Assembly (NCBI GenBank): GCA_964494385.1
Contig: CAZBSE010000015.1
Span: 1-43,868 of the forward strand
Source: CAZBSE01 sp964494385
GTDB taxonomy: Bacteria > Actinomycetota > Humimicrobiia > Humimicrobiales > Humimicrobiaceae
DNA length: 43,868 bases
Reading direction: 5' to 3'
This document shows, in pieces, positions 17,801 through 26,305 of this stretch. Made by a program: the position numbers and the translations under genes. The notes beneath the pieces were generated by a model. That model worked only from the letters and a program-made list of their open reading frames with translations. It was not told where the DNA came from and made no database searches. The stretch's first letter is position 1. The number at the start of each line of letters is the position of its first letter.

Positions 17801-18748
17801 ATGGAAAAAGATAAGATATTAATTTCACATGCACCCCATATATGGGGAGGATTTTCAACTTCCAGGACGATGTACATGGTTGTGGTTGCCCTTCTTTTCC
17901 CTACTGCTTCGAGTATTTATTTTTTTGGATATTATGCAATTTATATAATATTGTGCAGTATAGCAACAGCAGTGCTTACCGAGTTTGCCATAAAGAAGCT
18001 GAGGAAAAAAAAATTCATCATGGACGGAAGCGCCGTGGTTACAGGACTTCTCTTTGCGCTTACGCTACCGCCCAGGCTGCCCCTGTGGATGGTTATAATC
18101 GGTGCGTTCTTTTCAATTGCTGTAGTCAAGGAAGCTTTCGGGGGCCTGGGATATAACATATTTAACCCGGCTCTGGCTGGCAGGGCGTTTCTATCGGTAT
18201 GTTTTCCGGGAGAGATGACTTCCTGGGTTTTACCTCCTCATTTCAGCTATGATGCGATTACCGGAGCAACTCCGCTGGCTGAAAATTTTGCATCCCAGGC
18301 AGATAAGCTGACTCAATATAAAGATCTTTTTTTTGGGAACACAGGGGGCTCTCTGGGAGAAACATCGGCAATGCTCATATTGGTAGGAGCCCTGGTCCTT
18401 ATTATATTCCGTATAATAGACTGGAAGATCCCCTTGCTATATATCGGTACGGTTGCACTGGGCTCTTTTCTGATGGGAAATGACGTATTATATCAGATCC
18501 TGGCCGGCGGCCTGATGATAGGAGCCTTTTTTATGGCTACAGATTATGTGACCTCGCCGGTGACAGGAAACGGAAAGATAATATTTGCGGTGGGTCTGGG
18601 AATACTGACTTTGCTTATAAGAAAGTTCAGCAATATGCCCGAGGGAGTGTGTTTTTCAATACTGATTATGAATGCATTCACCCCGCTTATAGATAAATAT
18701 ATAAGAATAAAACCGTTCGGTTTTTATAAGAAAAGGAAAAATGGGTAA
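17801..18748 (+). CDS. rnfD: Rnf complex subunit D (membrane, covalent FMN)
   Basis: This 315-residue integral membrane protein has around nine to ten hydrophobic helices and the NqrB/RnfD-type flavinylation motif D-A-I-T-G-A-T-P-L, with Thr157 as the expected FMN attachment site. Further family segments are F-N-P-A-L-A-G-R-A-F and the late T-D-Y-V-T-S-P-V. It passes electrons between RnfG and the membrane core and takes part in Na+ or H+ translocation. Its 3' end overlaps rnfG by 8 bases, implying coupled translation. Confidence 0.95.
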   Translation: MEKDKILISHAPHIWGGFSTSRTMYMVVVALLFPTASSIYFFGYYAIYIILCSIATAVLTEFAIKKLRKKKFIMDGSAVVTGLLFALTLPPRLPLWMVIIGAFFSIAVVKEAFGGLGYNIFNPALAGRAFLSVCFPGEMTSWVLPPHFSYDAITGATPLAENFASQADKLTQYKDLFFGNTGGSLGETSAMLILVGALVLIIFRIIDWKIPLLYIGTVALGSFLMGNDVLYQILAGGLMIGAFFMATDYVTSPVTGNGKIIFAVGLGILTLLIRKFSNMPEGVCFSILIMNAFTPLIDKYIRIKPFGFYKKRKNG

Positions 18749-19274
18749 GAAAATTTTATCCAATAAAGCATATCCGGTTGTTTTTCTGGCTGTAATGGTA
18801 ACTGTTTCCGTTGTCCTGCTGATTGCGGTAAACAGTGTAACTTCATCAATAGTAGAATCCAGGAAGGCAGAAGAAATCAAAACGACACTCACGGGGATTT
18901 TCCCCCAGATGAGCGATTATGAGCTTATGGATGAAATCTATGTTATATACCAGGACGGAGAAAAAGCCGGCTACGCTTTTATAGCCAGCGGAAGCGGTTA
19001 TGGCGGCGGTATTGATATACTGGTTGGAATGGATAGTGATTTTAGCATTAAGAATGTGTCAATACTTTCGCAGACCGAGACTCCGGGTTTGGGCGGCAGA
19101 ATAACCGAAAGCTCATTTACGGATCAGTTTAAGGGGCTTTCGGCAAATGATATTAACCTGAGACAGGACGGCGGCAGGATAGACGCGATTACGGGAGCCA
19201 CCATAAGTTCGAGAGCTGTTGTAAATATTGTTCGTGAAAAAATGACTGAGATAATAGATAGTCTTGAAAATTGA
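18741..19274 (+). CDS. rnfG: Rnf complex subunit G (FMN-binding)
   Basis: This 177-residue protein has one N-terminal membrane anchor (residues 12-35) and an FMN-binding domain facing outward. The ApbE target motif D-A-I-T-G-A-T-I-S-S-R-A-V places covalent FMN on Thr154. The preceding T-P-G-L-G-G-R motif is standard for RnfG/NqrC. ATG at 18741 lies inside the end of rnfD. The product fits the shorter length typical of clostridial-type RnfG. Confidence 0.95.
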   Translation: MGKKILSNKAYPVVFLAVMVTVSVVLLIAVNSVTSSIVESRKAEEIKTTLTGIFPQMSDYELMDEIYVIYQDGEKAGYAFIASGSGYGGGIDILVGMDSDFSIKNVSILSQTETPGLGGRITESSFTDQFKGLSANDINLRQDGGRIDAITGATISSRAVVNIVREKMTEIIDSLEN

Positions 19275-19314
19275 TCTATGGGTACCCCGGATATAAAAGG
19301 GATAAGGGATAAAA

Positions 19315-19977
19315 ATGGATGATAATAAATGTAAATGTGAGTATGAGGCCATAAAAAAGGACGGCACAGGTTTCTGGAAGGAATTTGCCAAGGGAATTGT
19401 AATATCGAATCCGGTATTTATACTGACACTGGGACTCTGTCCCGTTCTGGCAGTTACAACTTCGGTGACCAACGCCCTGGGTATGGGGGCAGGGGTAATA
19501 TTTGTACTGCTCTGCTCGAATATAATAATCGCCAGCATAAGGAAAGCAACGCCGGGCCTGGTCAGGATCCCCGTATTTATAGTGGTAATAGCTACATTTG
19601 TTACTATTCTGAGCCTGGTATTTGAAGCTTATCTTCCTCCGCTTCACCGGTCGTTAGGGATTTATCTTTCACTTATAGTGGTAAATTGTATTATCCTGGG
19701 AAGAGCGGAGGTATTTGCATCAAAGAATCCGGTTCTGCCGTCAATTGCCGATGCGCTGGGAATAGGCATCGGTTTTACCATTGCGCTGGTTATAATCTCA
19801 TTTTCCAGAGAGGTGCTGGGCACAGGGGGACTGGAAGTCTTTGGAAGGCAGCTGTTTAAATTACCGGTACTTTCAATTCATCCTCTGACCTTTTTCATTT
19901 CTCCTCCCGGAGCTTTTCTGGTGATAGGAAGTCTGCTGGCATTATTCAGATGGATAGGGGTGATAAAGAGTGAATAA
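19315..19977 (+). CDS. rnfE: Rnf complex subunit E (membrane)
   Basis: This 220-residue protein has six hydrophobic helices and is homologous to rnfA next door. Family markers are F-A-K-G-I-V-I-S-N-P-V-F near residue 25, L-G-L-C-P-V-L-A-V-T with the conserved cysteine, and V-N-C-I-I-L-G-R-A-E with the second. In RnfA/RnfE the paired cysteines bind an iron centre within the membrane. It overlaps rnfA by 8 bases. A hydrophilic N-terminal extension of about 20 residues with two Cys (C-K-C-E-Y-E) is present before the first helix. Confidence 0.95.
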   Translation: MDDNKCKCEYEAIKKDGTGFWKEFAKGIVISNPVFILTLGLCPVLAVTTSVTNALGMGAGVIFVLLCSNIIIASIRKATPGLVRIPVFIVVIATFVTILSLVFEAYLPPLHRSLGIYLSLIVVNCIILGRAEVFASKNPVLPSIADALGIGIGFTIALVIISFSREVLGTGGLEVFGRQLFKLPVLSIHPLTFFISPPGAFLVIGSLLALFRWIGVIKSE

Positions 19978-20545
19978 TCTAATTACCATATTTATAGCTA
20001 TGGTAATCGTAAATAATATCGTTTTATCCAAATTCCTGGGACTTTGTCCATTTTTCGGAGTATCTAAAAAACTTACCAACGCTTTCAGTATGGGCATAGC
20101 GGTAACCCTGGTGATGCTTCTTGCTTCTGTTTCAACTTCCGTAATCTATAATTACATACTGGTACCGTACAGAGTGGAATTCATGAATATCGTAATATAC
20201 ATCCTGGTAATAGCCTCTCTGGTTCAGATAGTGGAGCTTATTATAAGAAGGACCAATATAATGCTGTATAAGGCGCTTGGAATTTATCTGCCGCTGATTA
20301 CCACCAACTGTGCGGTTCTGGGTATAACCCTTATAAATTCAGCGGAAAGTTATTCAATCCTTCAAAGCGTGGTAAATGCTCTGGGAGCAGGAATAGGTTT
20401 TACTCTGGTTCTTATTATTATGTCGGGTATCAGGGAAAAGCTTGACCTTGCCGATTGTCCTAAATCAATGAAGGGGCTTCCGGTGGCTTTTATAACCGCA
20501 GCGCTTCTGGCACTTGCTTTTTTAGGATTTAGCGGAATGGTATGA
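19970..20545 (+). CDS. rnfA: Rnf complex subunit A (membrane)
   Basis: This 191-residue six-helix membrane protein begins at GTG 19970, inside the end of rnfE. It shows V-N-N-I-V-L-S-K-F-L-G-L-C-P-F-F-G-V and T-T-N-C-A-V-L-G, the two conserved cysteine segments that mirror those of RnfE. RnfA and RnfE together form the membrane core with inverted topology. Length and motifs match the family with no deviations. Confidence 0.95.
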   Translation: MNNLITIFIAMVIVNNIVLSKFLGLCPFFGVSKKLTNAFSMGIAVTLVMLLASVSTSVIYNYILVPYRVEFMNIVIYILVIASLVQIVELIIRRTNIMLYKALGIYLPLITTNCAVLGITLINSAESYSILQSVVNALGAGIGFTLVLIIMSGIREKLDLADCPKSMKGLPVAFITAALLALAFLGFSGMV

Positions 20546-20578
20546 GAATAAAAATATTTTAATAGTATAAGGTTATTT

Positions 20579-21469
20579 ATGGATATGGGACTGATTATTT
20601 CAATTTTAAGTGCGATAGGGATTATATGCGGGGTACTGATTTTTTTGGTGAACAGGTTTCTCCCCGGGGAGCCTGAATCGCTGAAAAAAGCTGAAGAGAT
20701 TGCGGCCCAGCTTCCGGGCATTAACTGCGGGGCCTGCGGGTTCCCGGGATGTTTCGCCTATGCACAGGAACTTGTAAAAGACAAAAATTTATTTCTTGCC
20801 AATCCCTGCGCTACCGTACTGCAGGAACCGGAGATGCTTAAAAATTTACAAAAAATACTGGATATAGAAGTGGATCCTTCCAAAATAAATAAAAAGGCAG
20901 TAATTCAATGTTATGGTAATTCAGGCGTAATCGGCGATTACTCAGGTATAAATACATGCAGGGCCGCATCCAAAGTGCTCGGAGGTTATAAAAGATGTCC
21001 TTACGGCTGTCTCGGACTCGGGGATTGTGTGGCAGTATGCCCCAATGATGCCATATCCATTGATCCGGAAAGGAAAGTTGCGGTTATAGACCCTGATAAA
21101 TGCACCGGGTGCGGTTTGTGTGTATCCAGGTGTCCCAAACATATAATTCACCTGGTACCTGCGGATGCCAATATAGTTTACCAGTGCAGTTACGAACCGC
21201 TCAGGAATATTCCGGGCAGGGAAAGGTGCGACCAGGGATGTCTGCATTGCAAGAAGTGCTTCAAGGCTTGTGAAAACGGGGCCTTAATCTGGAATGAGGA
21301 AAAAGCTGTTCCGGAATTTGATTTTTCAAAATGTACATTATGCGGGAAATGCATTGAAGCCTGCCCTCACAACAGGCTTAAGGAGCTCTCCAATGTTGGT
21401 AAAAAAGGAAAAAAGGACATTTTAAAAAGTAAGGAAAACAATTTAAGAACTGAAAAGAAGGTATCTTAA
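20579..21469 (+). CDS. rnfB: Rnf complex subunit B (ferredoxin-oxidising, multi 4Fe-4S)
   Basis: This 296-residue protein has one N-terminal membrane helix (residues 5-25), then the RnfB-specific cluster with Cys50, Cys53, Cys58 and Cys75 in C-G-A-C-G-F-P-G-C and later. It continues with several ferredoxin-like cysteine groups, including C-L-G-L-G-D-C-V-A-V-C-P, C-T-G-C-G-L-C-V-S-R-C-P, C-L-H-C-K-K-C-F-K-A-C and C-T-L-C-G-K-C-I-E-A-C-P. This is richer than proteobacterial RnfB and like clostridial forms. It accepts electrons from reduced ferredoxin. A lysine-rich tail of about 30 residues closes the protein. The gene order CDGEAB matches clostridial Rnf operons. Confidence 0.95.
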   Translation: MDMGLIISILSAIGIICGVLIFLVNRFLPGEPESLKKAEEIAAQLPGINCGACGFPGCFAYAQELVKDKNLFLANPCATVLQEPEMLKNLQKILDIEVDPSKINKKAVIQCYGNSGVIGDYSGINTCRAASKVLGGYKRCPYGCLGLGDCVAVCPNDAISIDPERKVAVIDPDKCTGCGLCVSRCPKHIIHLVPADANIVYQCSYEPLRNIPGRERCDQGCLHCKKCFKACENGALIWNEEKAVPEFDFSKCTLCGKCIEACPHNRLKELSNVGKKGKKDILKSKENNLRTEKKVS

Positions 21470-21478
21470 GCTAGTATT

Positions 21479-22156
21479 TTATCTTCTGCCAATACAGTTT
21501 TCCCGGGGACAAAGGTCACAGGCTATTCTATTTTTATCAATCTTATCTTTAGGTCCAAAACCATAAACCCCGGATATGGATTTAAAGGGGACCATTAGAA
21601 AGCTTTTATTTAACCTTACACCGATTCTGCTGCCTTCAACTATATTGAAGAGTTCTTTTTGATCTTCAATAGCCCATTTAAATTGACCTGGTGAGTAATT
21701 ACAGGTTGAACCCCAGCTTTTATATTTTATGCCATCTTTCTTAATTATATGACCAGCGTATTCCCCAAGTGTTGCCAACAGACTTGTACTTATAGCGTCC
21801 ATTACTATGGCTGATAATGTATCTCCAGATTTATTTTCTTCTATTATAATTTCGTCAATTTTATTTCCCAGGGTGAATATAAAAATTATGGCAATCTCAG
21901 AGCCAGTTAAGATTTTGGAAATATTAGGTCCTTTAAAAATATTACCTGTTTTAAAATATACAAATCCGTCTTTGACCTTTTCAATTTCAAATTCTTTATA
22001 AATTAATTTTGGATAAATATTACTAACACAAACTTCTCTTTTTTCTTTAAGCAGTTTTTCTAGTGGAGGATTTAATCTTTCATCCATTAATTTATTTAAA
22101 AAATCCTTACCGATATCTTCAGGTATATCTAATTTTATATCGTCTAAAATAACCAT
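21479..22156 (-). CDS. Stand-alone MetH-activation-domain-like protein
   Basis: This 225-residue protein resembles the AdoMet-binding reactivation domain of cobalamin-dependent methionine synthase. It has a central helical region D-A-I-S-T-S-L-L-A-T-L-G, then a Y-S-P-G-Q-F segment and I-G-V-R-L-N-K-S-F-L-M-V-P followed by S-I-S-G-V-Y-G-F-G, as in MetH domains. It ends in a Cys group, C-D-L-C-P-R-E-N-C. Stand-alone forms occur in anaerobes and are thought to help corrinoid proteins or a split methionine synthase. No corrinoid protein or metH lies in this window. It converges on rnfB with only a 9-base gap. Confidence 0.75.
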   Translation of the reverse strand: MVILDDIKLDIPEDIGKDFLNKLMDERLNPPLEKLLKEKREVCVSNIYPKLIYKEFEIEKVKDGFVYFKTGNIFKGPNISKILTGSEIAIIFIFTLGNKIDEIIIEENKSGDTLSAIVMDAISTSLLATLGEYAGHIIKKDGIKYKSWGSTCNYSPGQFKWAIEDQKELFNIVEGSRIGVRLNKSFLMVPFKSISGVYGFGPKDKIDKNRIACDLCPRENCIGRR

Positions 22157-22321
22157 TATGCGTATTCCGTCAAAAGCCTTATATTTTTTTATTCATATTA
22201 TGGTAAATATTTTAAATTTTATTTTCAAGCAGGATTTTAAATTAAAAAATTAATCGGCAGGTGATTAAAAACTAAAAATTGCTCTTTTTTTGTTTGCCTG
22301 TTTGTAGTATGGTAATAAATT

Positions 22322-22741
22322 ATGAATAAGGAATTACTGGAAAAAATTAAAAAAAATGTAGAAGAAGAACCCTATGCAAATCTTTTTAATATTAAAATTG
22401 TGGAGCTCGGCGAAGGGCACTCCATCGTTGAGATGAAGGTGCTGGAGAAGTATAATAATTTTTTCTTGATTACTCACGGGGGAGCCATTTTTTCACTGGT
22501 AGATGTAGCTCTTGGTTCCGCTGCTAATTCTTATGGGACGATCGCAGTAGCGCTGGATATTAATATAAATTATATAAGGCCTTCCTTTGCTGGAGATATA
22601 CTCAGGGCTGAAGCAAAGGAAGTAAGCAGGGGTAAGAAAACTGCTACTTATAACATTATTGTAAAAAACAACCAGGATAAAATTGTAGCTTCCAGCCAGG
22701 CGGTGACATTTTTAAAGAAGGACAAGCTTCCCTTCCTGTGA
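22322..22741 (+). CDS. PaaI-type hotdog-fold thioesterase
   Basis: This 139-residue protein has the hotdog-fold pattern of PaaI/YdiI thioesterases. It shows the N-terminal helix with P-Y-A-N-L-F, then N-N-F-F-L-I-T-H-G-G-A-I-F-S-L-V-D, in which H-G-G followed by Asp supports catalysis. The strand A-V-A-L-D-I-N-I-N-Y-I-R-P follows and the domain ends in V-A-S-S-Q-A-V-T-F. It probably hydrolyses acyl-CoA, perhaps aromatic or medium-chain. It is monocistronic here, with divergent and convergent neighbours. Confidence 0.87.
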   Translation: MNKELLEKIKKNVEEEPYANLFNIKIVELGEGHSIVEMKVLEKYNNFFLITHGGAIFSLVDVALGSAANSYGTIAVALDININYIRPSFAGDILRAEAKEVSRGKKTATYNIIVKNNQDKIVASSQAVTFLKKDKLPFL

Positions 22742-22855
22742 TGTTTGATTTCAACCTAGCAGTATAAATATAGAGGGGAAGACCGCAGCCTGCAAATGCT
22801 AGTTATAACAGGTAAATTTAATTGGGGGTGCTGTTATGAGAAAAGATATACGCTG

Positions 22856-24985
22856 TCATAGCGAGATGCTGCTGTATCTGGCCGGTTCCAATTTACTGCC
22901 GGCTTTATCAAATAACTCTTTTATGTGGTCATCCATGGTTAAATAAATTATTTGCCATCCTTTTTTTGAAATATCTGCCAGTTTATCTATAAGTATCTTT
23001 CGCTTTTGCCAGTCTGAATGCTGGAAAGCATCATCAAGAATCAAAAAGAGTGCATCTTTTCCCAGCAGTTTTGAAGTAAATCCGATCCTCAGTGCCAGCA
23101 TTACCTGTTCCACGGCTCCGGTGCTTAAATCCTTTAAGTCAAAATCATCATACTTGCTTGAGACAATCAGCCTGTCGTTATCCAGTGTAAGTCTGCTGTA
23201 TTTTCGGGTAATATCTTTTAAGGGATCCAAGACCACTTCCGAGCGCAGCCCTTCCCGTATTTTTGTATCTTCCTCCTGGCGCAATTCGGAAATGACTTTG
23301 TGGACGCTGATACCTGCTGCAATACCGGCAGTAATTTCTCTTAGTTTATTTTCTGAGTCACGCCTTTTTTGGCGAAGATTCTCAATAAGTTCCTCCCATC
23401 CGATAATGGGATCATCTCCCGTCTTTTGACAGATTCTGTATTTCAGTTTCTGAATTATATCTTCTTGTGCCTTGATTTCTTCCCGGATACTCTCAAGCTC
23501 CGATTGAATATTTTCATATTCCTGCCGGCTGTACTGGATTTTTATGTCTTCCGAAAGGTAATCCGTTTCCGATACCCCCAGTTTAAACAGCTCCTCCTTC
23601 TCCTTTTCTTTTTGATCCTTTATGCCCCTGACTTTTTGTTTGAGGTCATTCAGCACCGTATCCAAATTTTTCTCTTCGGCCTCTTTTTGGATGAAGCCGG
23701 CTATTTTCCTGCTGATAGAAACCTGCAGTTCCCTGAGCTCATTCTTCTGGATATCGATTTGTTCTTCTATTATGCTTGTTTTGCTGTGGGATTCTCTTTG
23801 ACTGGTTAAAATTGATTCAAACAGCGCAATATCGGTAAGTTCCTGTTTGGTCCTATTTTTAAATTCTTTTTTGATTCTATCCAGTTCTTTATTTTGTCCC
23901 GCCTGCCTGGAAAAATTAAAAAGTTTTTTAATGTATACAATGGAAAATGCCAGTGAACTCAGAAAAAAAAGACAGATGATTATCATAAATATTGTCCTCA
24001 GGTTATTAGAAATTTCCGGGCTTATGAAAAATAAAGCTGCAGCAGCTATGCCGAGAGCCGCTAAGATCCCGCATAAAAAAAGCAGGGATTTGCCCGGTTT
24101 ATTTATAATTTTTAATGATAGGTCCTTATAATAGGGCAGAGCACTCTCCAGCCACTTGAAGTCTTTACTTTCCGCGGCAGAAGTTTTTCGCTTTTCTTCA
24201 AGTGCGCTGCATGATTCTTTTTTATCCCGGTAGCGGGACAGATCATTTTCTGCTTTGTTTAATTCATCTTCGGAGATATTGTCCAGTTCCGTATCCAGTT
24301 TTTTGATTCTGTCTGAAATCAAATAGGCCCGGTGCCTTTTTGCCCTGTCAAGATACATCAGCTTATCATTTAAGACTTTCTCTTCTATTCTGTGGGTTTT
24401 CAATATCCCCCTGGCATATCCGGATTCTATTTCTTCAAATTGTTTGTTGGTACTCTTAAGTTCATTGCCGGCATCGCTATACTGCCTTCCCTCACCCTGA
24501 TTCGGGATAATAATTTGGCCGCCGCTTATTTTTGCTGATTTTACTGTCCTTGAAATATTATCGTCACCATCAATTTTATCCAGTATGTTTATGCCTGATA
24601 AAACTTCCTTTATAAAAAATTTACTTATTCCCTTATCATCTTCGATCCCTGCTTCTCCGCCTTTTACAACCAGCAGTTTTGCCATTGATACAGGCAGCCC
24701 TTTGCCGCTGCTTTCCCAGTAATCTTCCAGTTTTTCCTTAGAAGAGGGAGAAAAGTCAATTGCCTGTTTATCAAGGCCTCCGATAGTGACTTTTCCTCTT
24801 CCTCCTTTTCTCAGATAGCTCCAGCGTTTAATATTCTTAAATAAGGAACGAATTATGAATTCAGTAAGAAAAGTCTTCCCTTTCTCATTTGTACTGTATA
24901 TGAGATTAAACATGCCAAAGCTTACCGAAAAACTCTTTATCGGGCCCAAATCCTTTACTGAAATCTTGTCAATTTTTATTCCCAT
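22856..24985 (-). CDS. YhaN-like AAA/SMC-type ATPase with mid-protein membrane hairpin
   Basis: This 709-residue ATPase of the SbcC/Rad50-related YhaN type has an N-terminal nucleotide-binding half, a long coiled coil from about 165 to 580, and a C-terminal half. Two adjacent hydrophobic helices near residues 300-355 interrupt the coil, a feature of Bacillus YhaN. The ABC signature is L-S-T-G-A-V-E-Q at 620 and Walker B is L-I-L-D-D at 648-652. The P-loop at residues 31-38 reads S-T-N-E-K-G-K-T, so its first Gly is replaced by Ser. It follows the YhaO-like nuclease gene by 22 bases and likely forms a complex with it that acts on DNA ends. Confidence 0.8.
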   Translation of the reverse strand: MGIKIDKISVKDLGPIKSFSVSFGMFNLIYSTNEKGKTFLTEFIIRSLFKNIKRWSYLRKGGRGKVTIGGLDKQAIDFSPSSKEKLEDYWESSGKGLPVSMAKLLVVKGGEAGIEDDKGISKFFIKEVLSGINILDKIDGDDNISRTVKSAKISGGQIIIPNQGEGRQYSDAGNELKSTNKQFEEIESGYARGILKTHRIEEKVLNDKLMYLDRAKRHRAYLISDRIKKLDTELDNISEDELNKAENDLSRYRDKKESCSALEEKRKTSAAESKDFKWLESALPYYKDLSLKIINKPGKSLLFLCGILAALGIAAAALFFISPEISNNLRTIFMIIICLFFLSSLAFSIVYIKKLFNFSRQAGQNKELDRIKKEFKNRTKQELTDIALFESILTSQRESHSKTSIIEEQIDIQKNELRELQVSISRKIAGFIQKEAEEKNLDTVLNDLKQKVRGIKDQKEKEKEELFKLGVSETDYLSEDIKIQYSRQEYENIQSELESIREEIKAQEDIIQKLKYRICQKTGDDPIIGWEELIENLRQKRRDSENKLREITAGIAAGISVHKVISELRQEEDTKIREGLRSEVVLDPLKDITRKYSRLTLDNDRLIVSSKYDDFDLKDLSTGAVEQVMLALRIGFTSKLLGKDALFLILDDAFQHSDWQKRKILIDKLADISKKGWQIIYLTMDDHIKELFDKAGSKLEPARYSSISL

Positions 24986-25007
24986 GTTATTTATTTTGGT
25001 AATATGA

Positions 25008-26069
25008 TTATTTCTTTAATATTATATGAAGAGCTTTTTCTAAAATATCCTCTCTTGAAGTGATTTCATCATCCCACTCAAGTTTTTCAATTTCATCTCT
25101 GGTTTTTTCCACAATGGTTATTCTTTCCGGGTCATCGAATATAAACAGTTCAGTCAGGTCCGGTTCCTGATTGTTATAAAAATTATATTTTTCCAGTGCT
25201 TTTTTAGTTATTTCAAGAAGCTTTTTTCTATCAGATGTGTATCCTTTAAGTTTTAGGCGAAGCTGCACCTTTAATGCTTCTTTTGGGGTTAAATTCCAAT
25301 TTTTAATCATTTCCTGTATCTTTTTTTTCATATATCCAAATTCATCGGTGAGAGGCAGGGAGATTAAGGTCTCACTAAAAAATATATGGTCGTTATCGAT
25401 TATTTTTTCTGTTATTTCCAGGGTATTTGTATTTAGGATCAAAAAGCTTCTTTTTCCGGTTTCATTTATATCCAGGCCGCAGGGTGATCCGGGATAATAA
25501 ACCCTGCCCAGATTTATTTTTTTATGAATGTGACCCAGTATGATTTTGGCAGGATTATAGTACTGGATATCGTTTCTGGTAAGGGGCATATATATGCCCG
25601 GTTCATAGGGATTCGGATCGCCCAGGCTCGCCGTATAATCGCCGTGCCCGATGAGTATCCAGGATTTAGGCAGGTTATCCTTGTATTCTGCGATAACTTC
25701 TCCCATGGATCTGGCCGGCAGATAAGGTATGAATAAGAAAGTAGCGGGCGGCTCTCCAAATTTGGTTATTTCAGGTTTATCAAAGACCTTGATGTTGTCT
25801 GAAGTAAAGTACCGCTGTTTAATGGACGAGTCGTGGTTTCCGCCGATTAAATAAAAATTAATCTGACTGCCTGTGTATTTTGCATTTTTGCAAAACTCAT
25901 CAAAGTCGGAATAATTCTGGCTCTCCTCGTTAAAAAGGTCACCAGCAACAATCAGTGTTTTGATATTCTCGGAAAGCATCTTTTCAAGGATGTTTGATAA
26001 AGCGTTCCATCTTTCAGGAGAGTTTTCTTTTGTTTTTAAGTGAGCATCTGCCGTAATAGCTATTTTCAT
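25008..26069 (-). CDS. SbcD/YhaO-like DNA exonuclease (calcineurin-type metallophosphoesterase)
   Basis: This 353-residue protein has all the phosphoesterase motifs: D-A-H at residues 8-10, G-D-L-F with Asp44, G-N-H-D at 77-80, G-H-G-D near 150 and G-H-I-H near 178. These bind two Mn2+ in Mre11/SbcD nucleases. The C-terminal 120 residues form a mixed region like the capping domain and tail of YhaO. It is the first gene of a two-gene unit with the YhaN-like ATPase. The protein is shorter than E. coli SbcD, consistent with the YhaO group. Confidence 0.85.
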   Translation of the reverse strand: MKIAITADAHLKTKENSPERWNALSNILEKMLSENIKTLIVAGDLFNEESQNYSDFDEFCKNAKYTGSQINFYLIGGNHDSSIKQRYFTSDNIKVFDKPEITKFGEPPATFLFIPYLPARSMGEVIAEYKDNLPKSWILIGHGDYTASLGDPNPYEPGIYMPLTRNDIQYYNPAKIILGHIHKKINLGRVYYPGSPCGLDINETGKRSFLILNTNTLEITEKIIDNDHIFFSETLISLPLTDEFGYMKKKIQEMIKNWNLTPKEALKVQLRLKLKGYTSDRKKLLEITKKALEKYNFYNNQEPDLTELFIFDDPERITIVEKTRDEIEKLEWDDEITSREDILEKALHIILKK

Positions 26070-26305
26070 TTCTGATACTTTAAGTTAAGATTTAATACTA
26101 TTGGTTAAGAGAAAAATGCCCGCAAATTATTCGCATACATTATATATAATATACTTTAATTTGAAGTTAAGTCCAGATATTTTGCTGTCTTTTAGCTATC
26201 TTTAACCTCGGATTTTATTTTCAGAAGCAGGTTTATTGTATAGGTCAGCCCTATTTGTTATAGTATTATAATATGGCAAGGGGAAAAAGAATTAAGGCTT
26301 AAAAT

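Noticed and set aside
22836..22946. 36-residue frame with a GGGGGTG leader before its ATG
   Set aside because: Most of it lies antisense to the 3' end of the YhaN-like gene and its product looks random; more likely a shadow frame.
22856..26069. Nuclease plus ATPase pair as an anti-phage defence system
   Set aside because: Motifs and the mid-coil membrane hairpin match the housekeeping YhaN/YhaO pair, and no other defence genes are adjacent.
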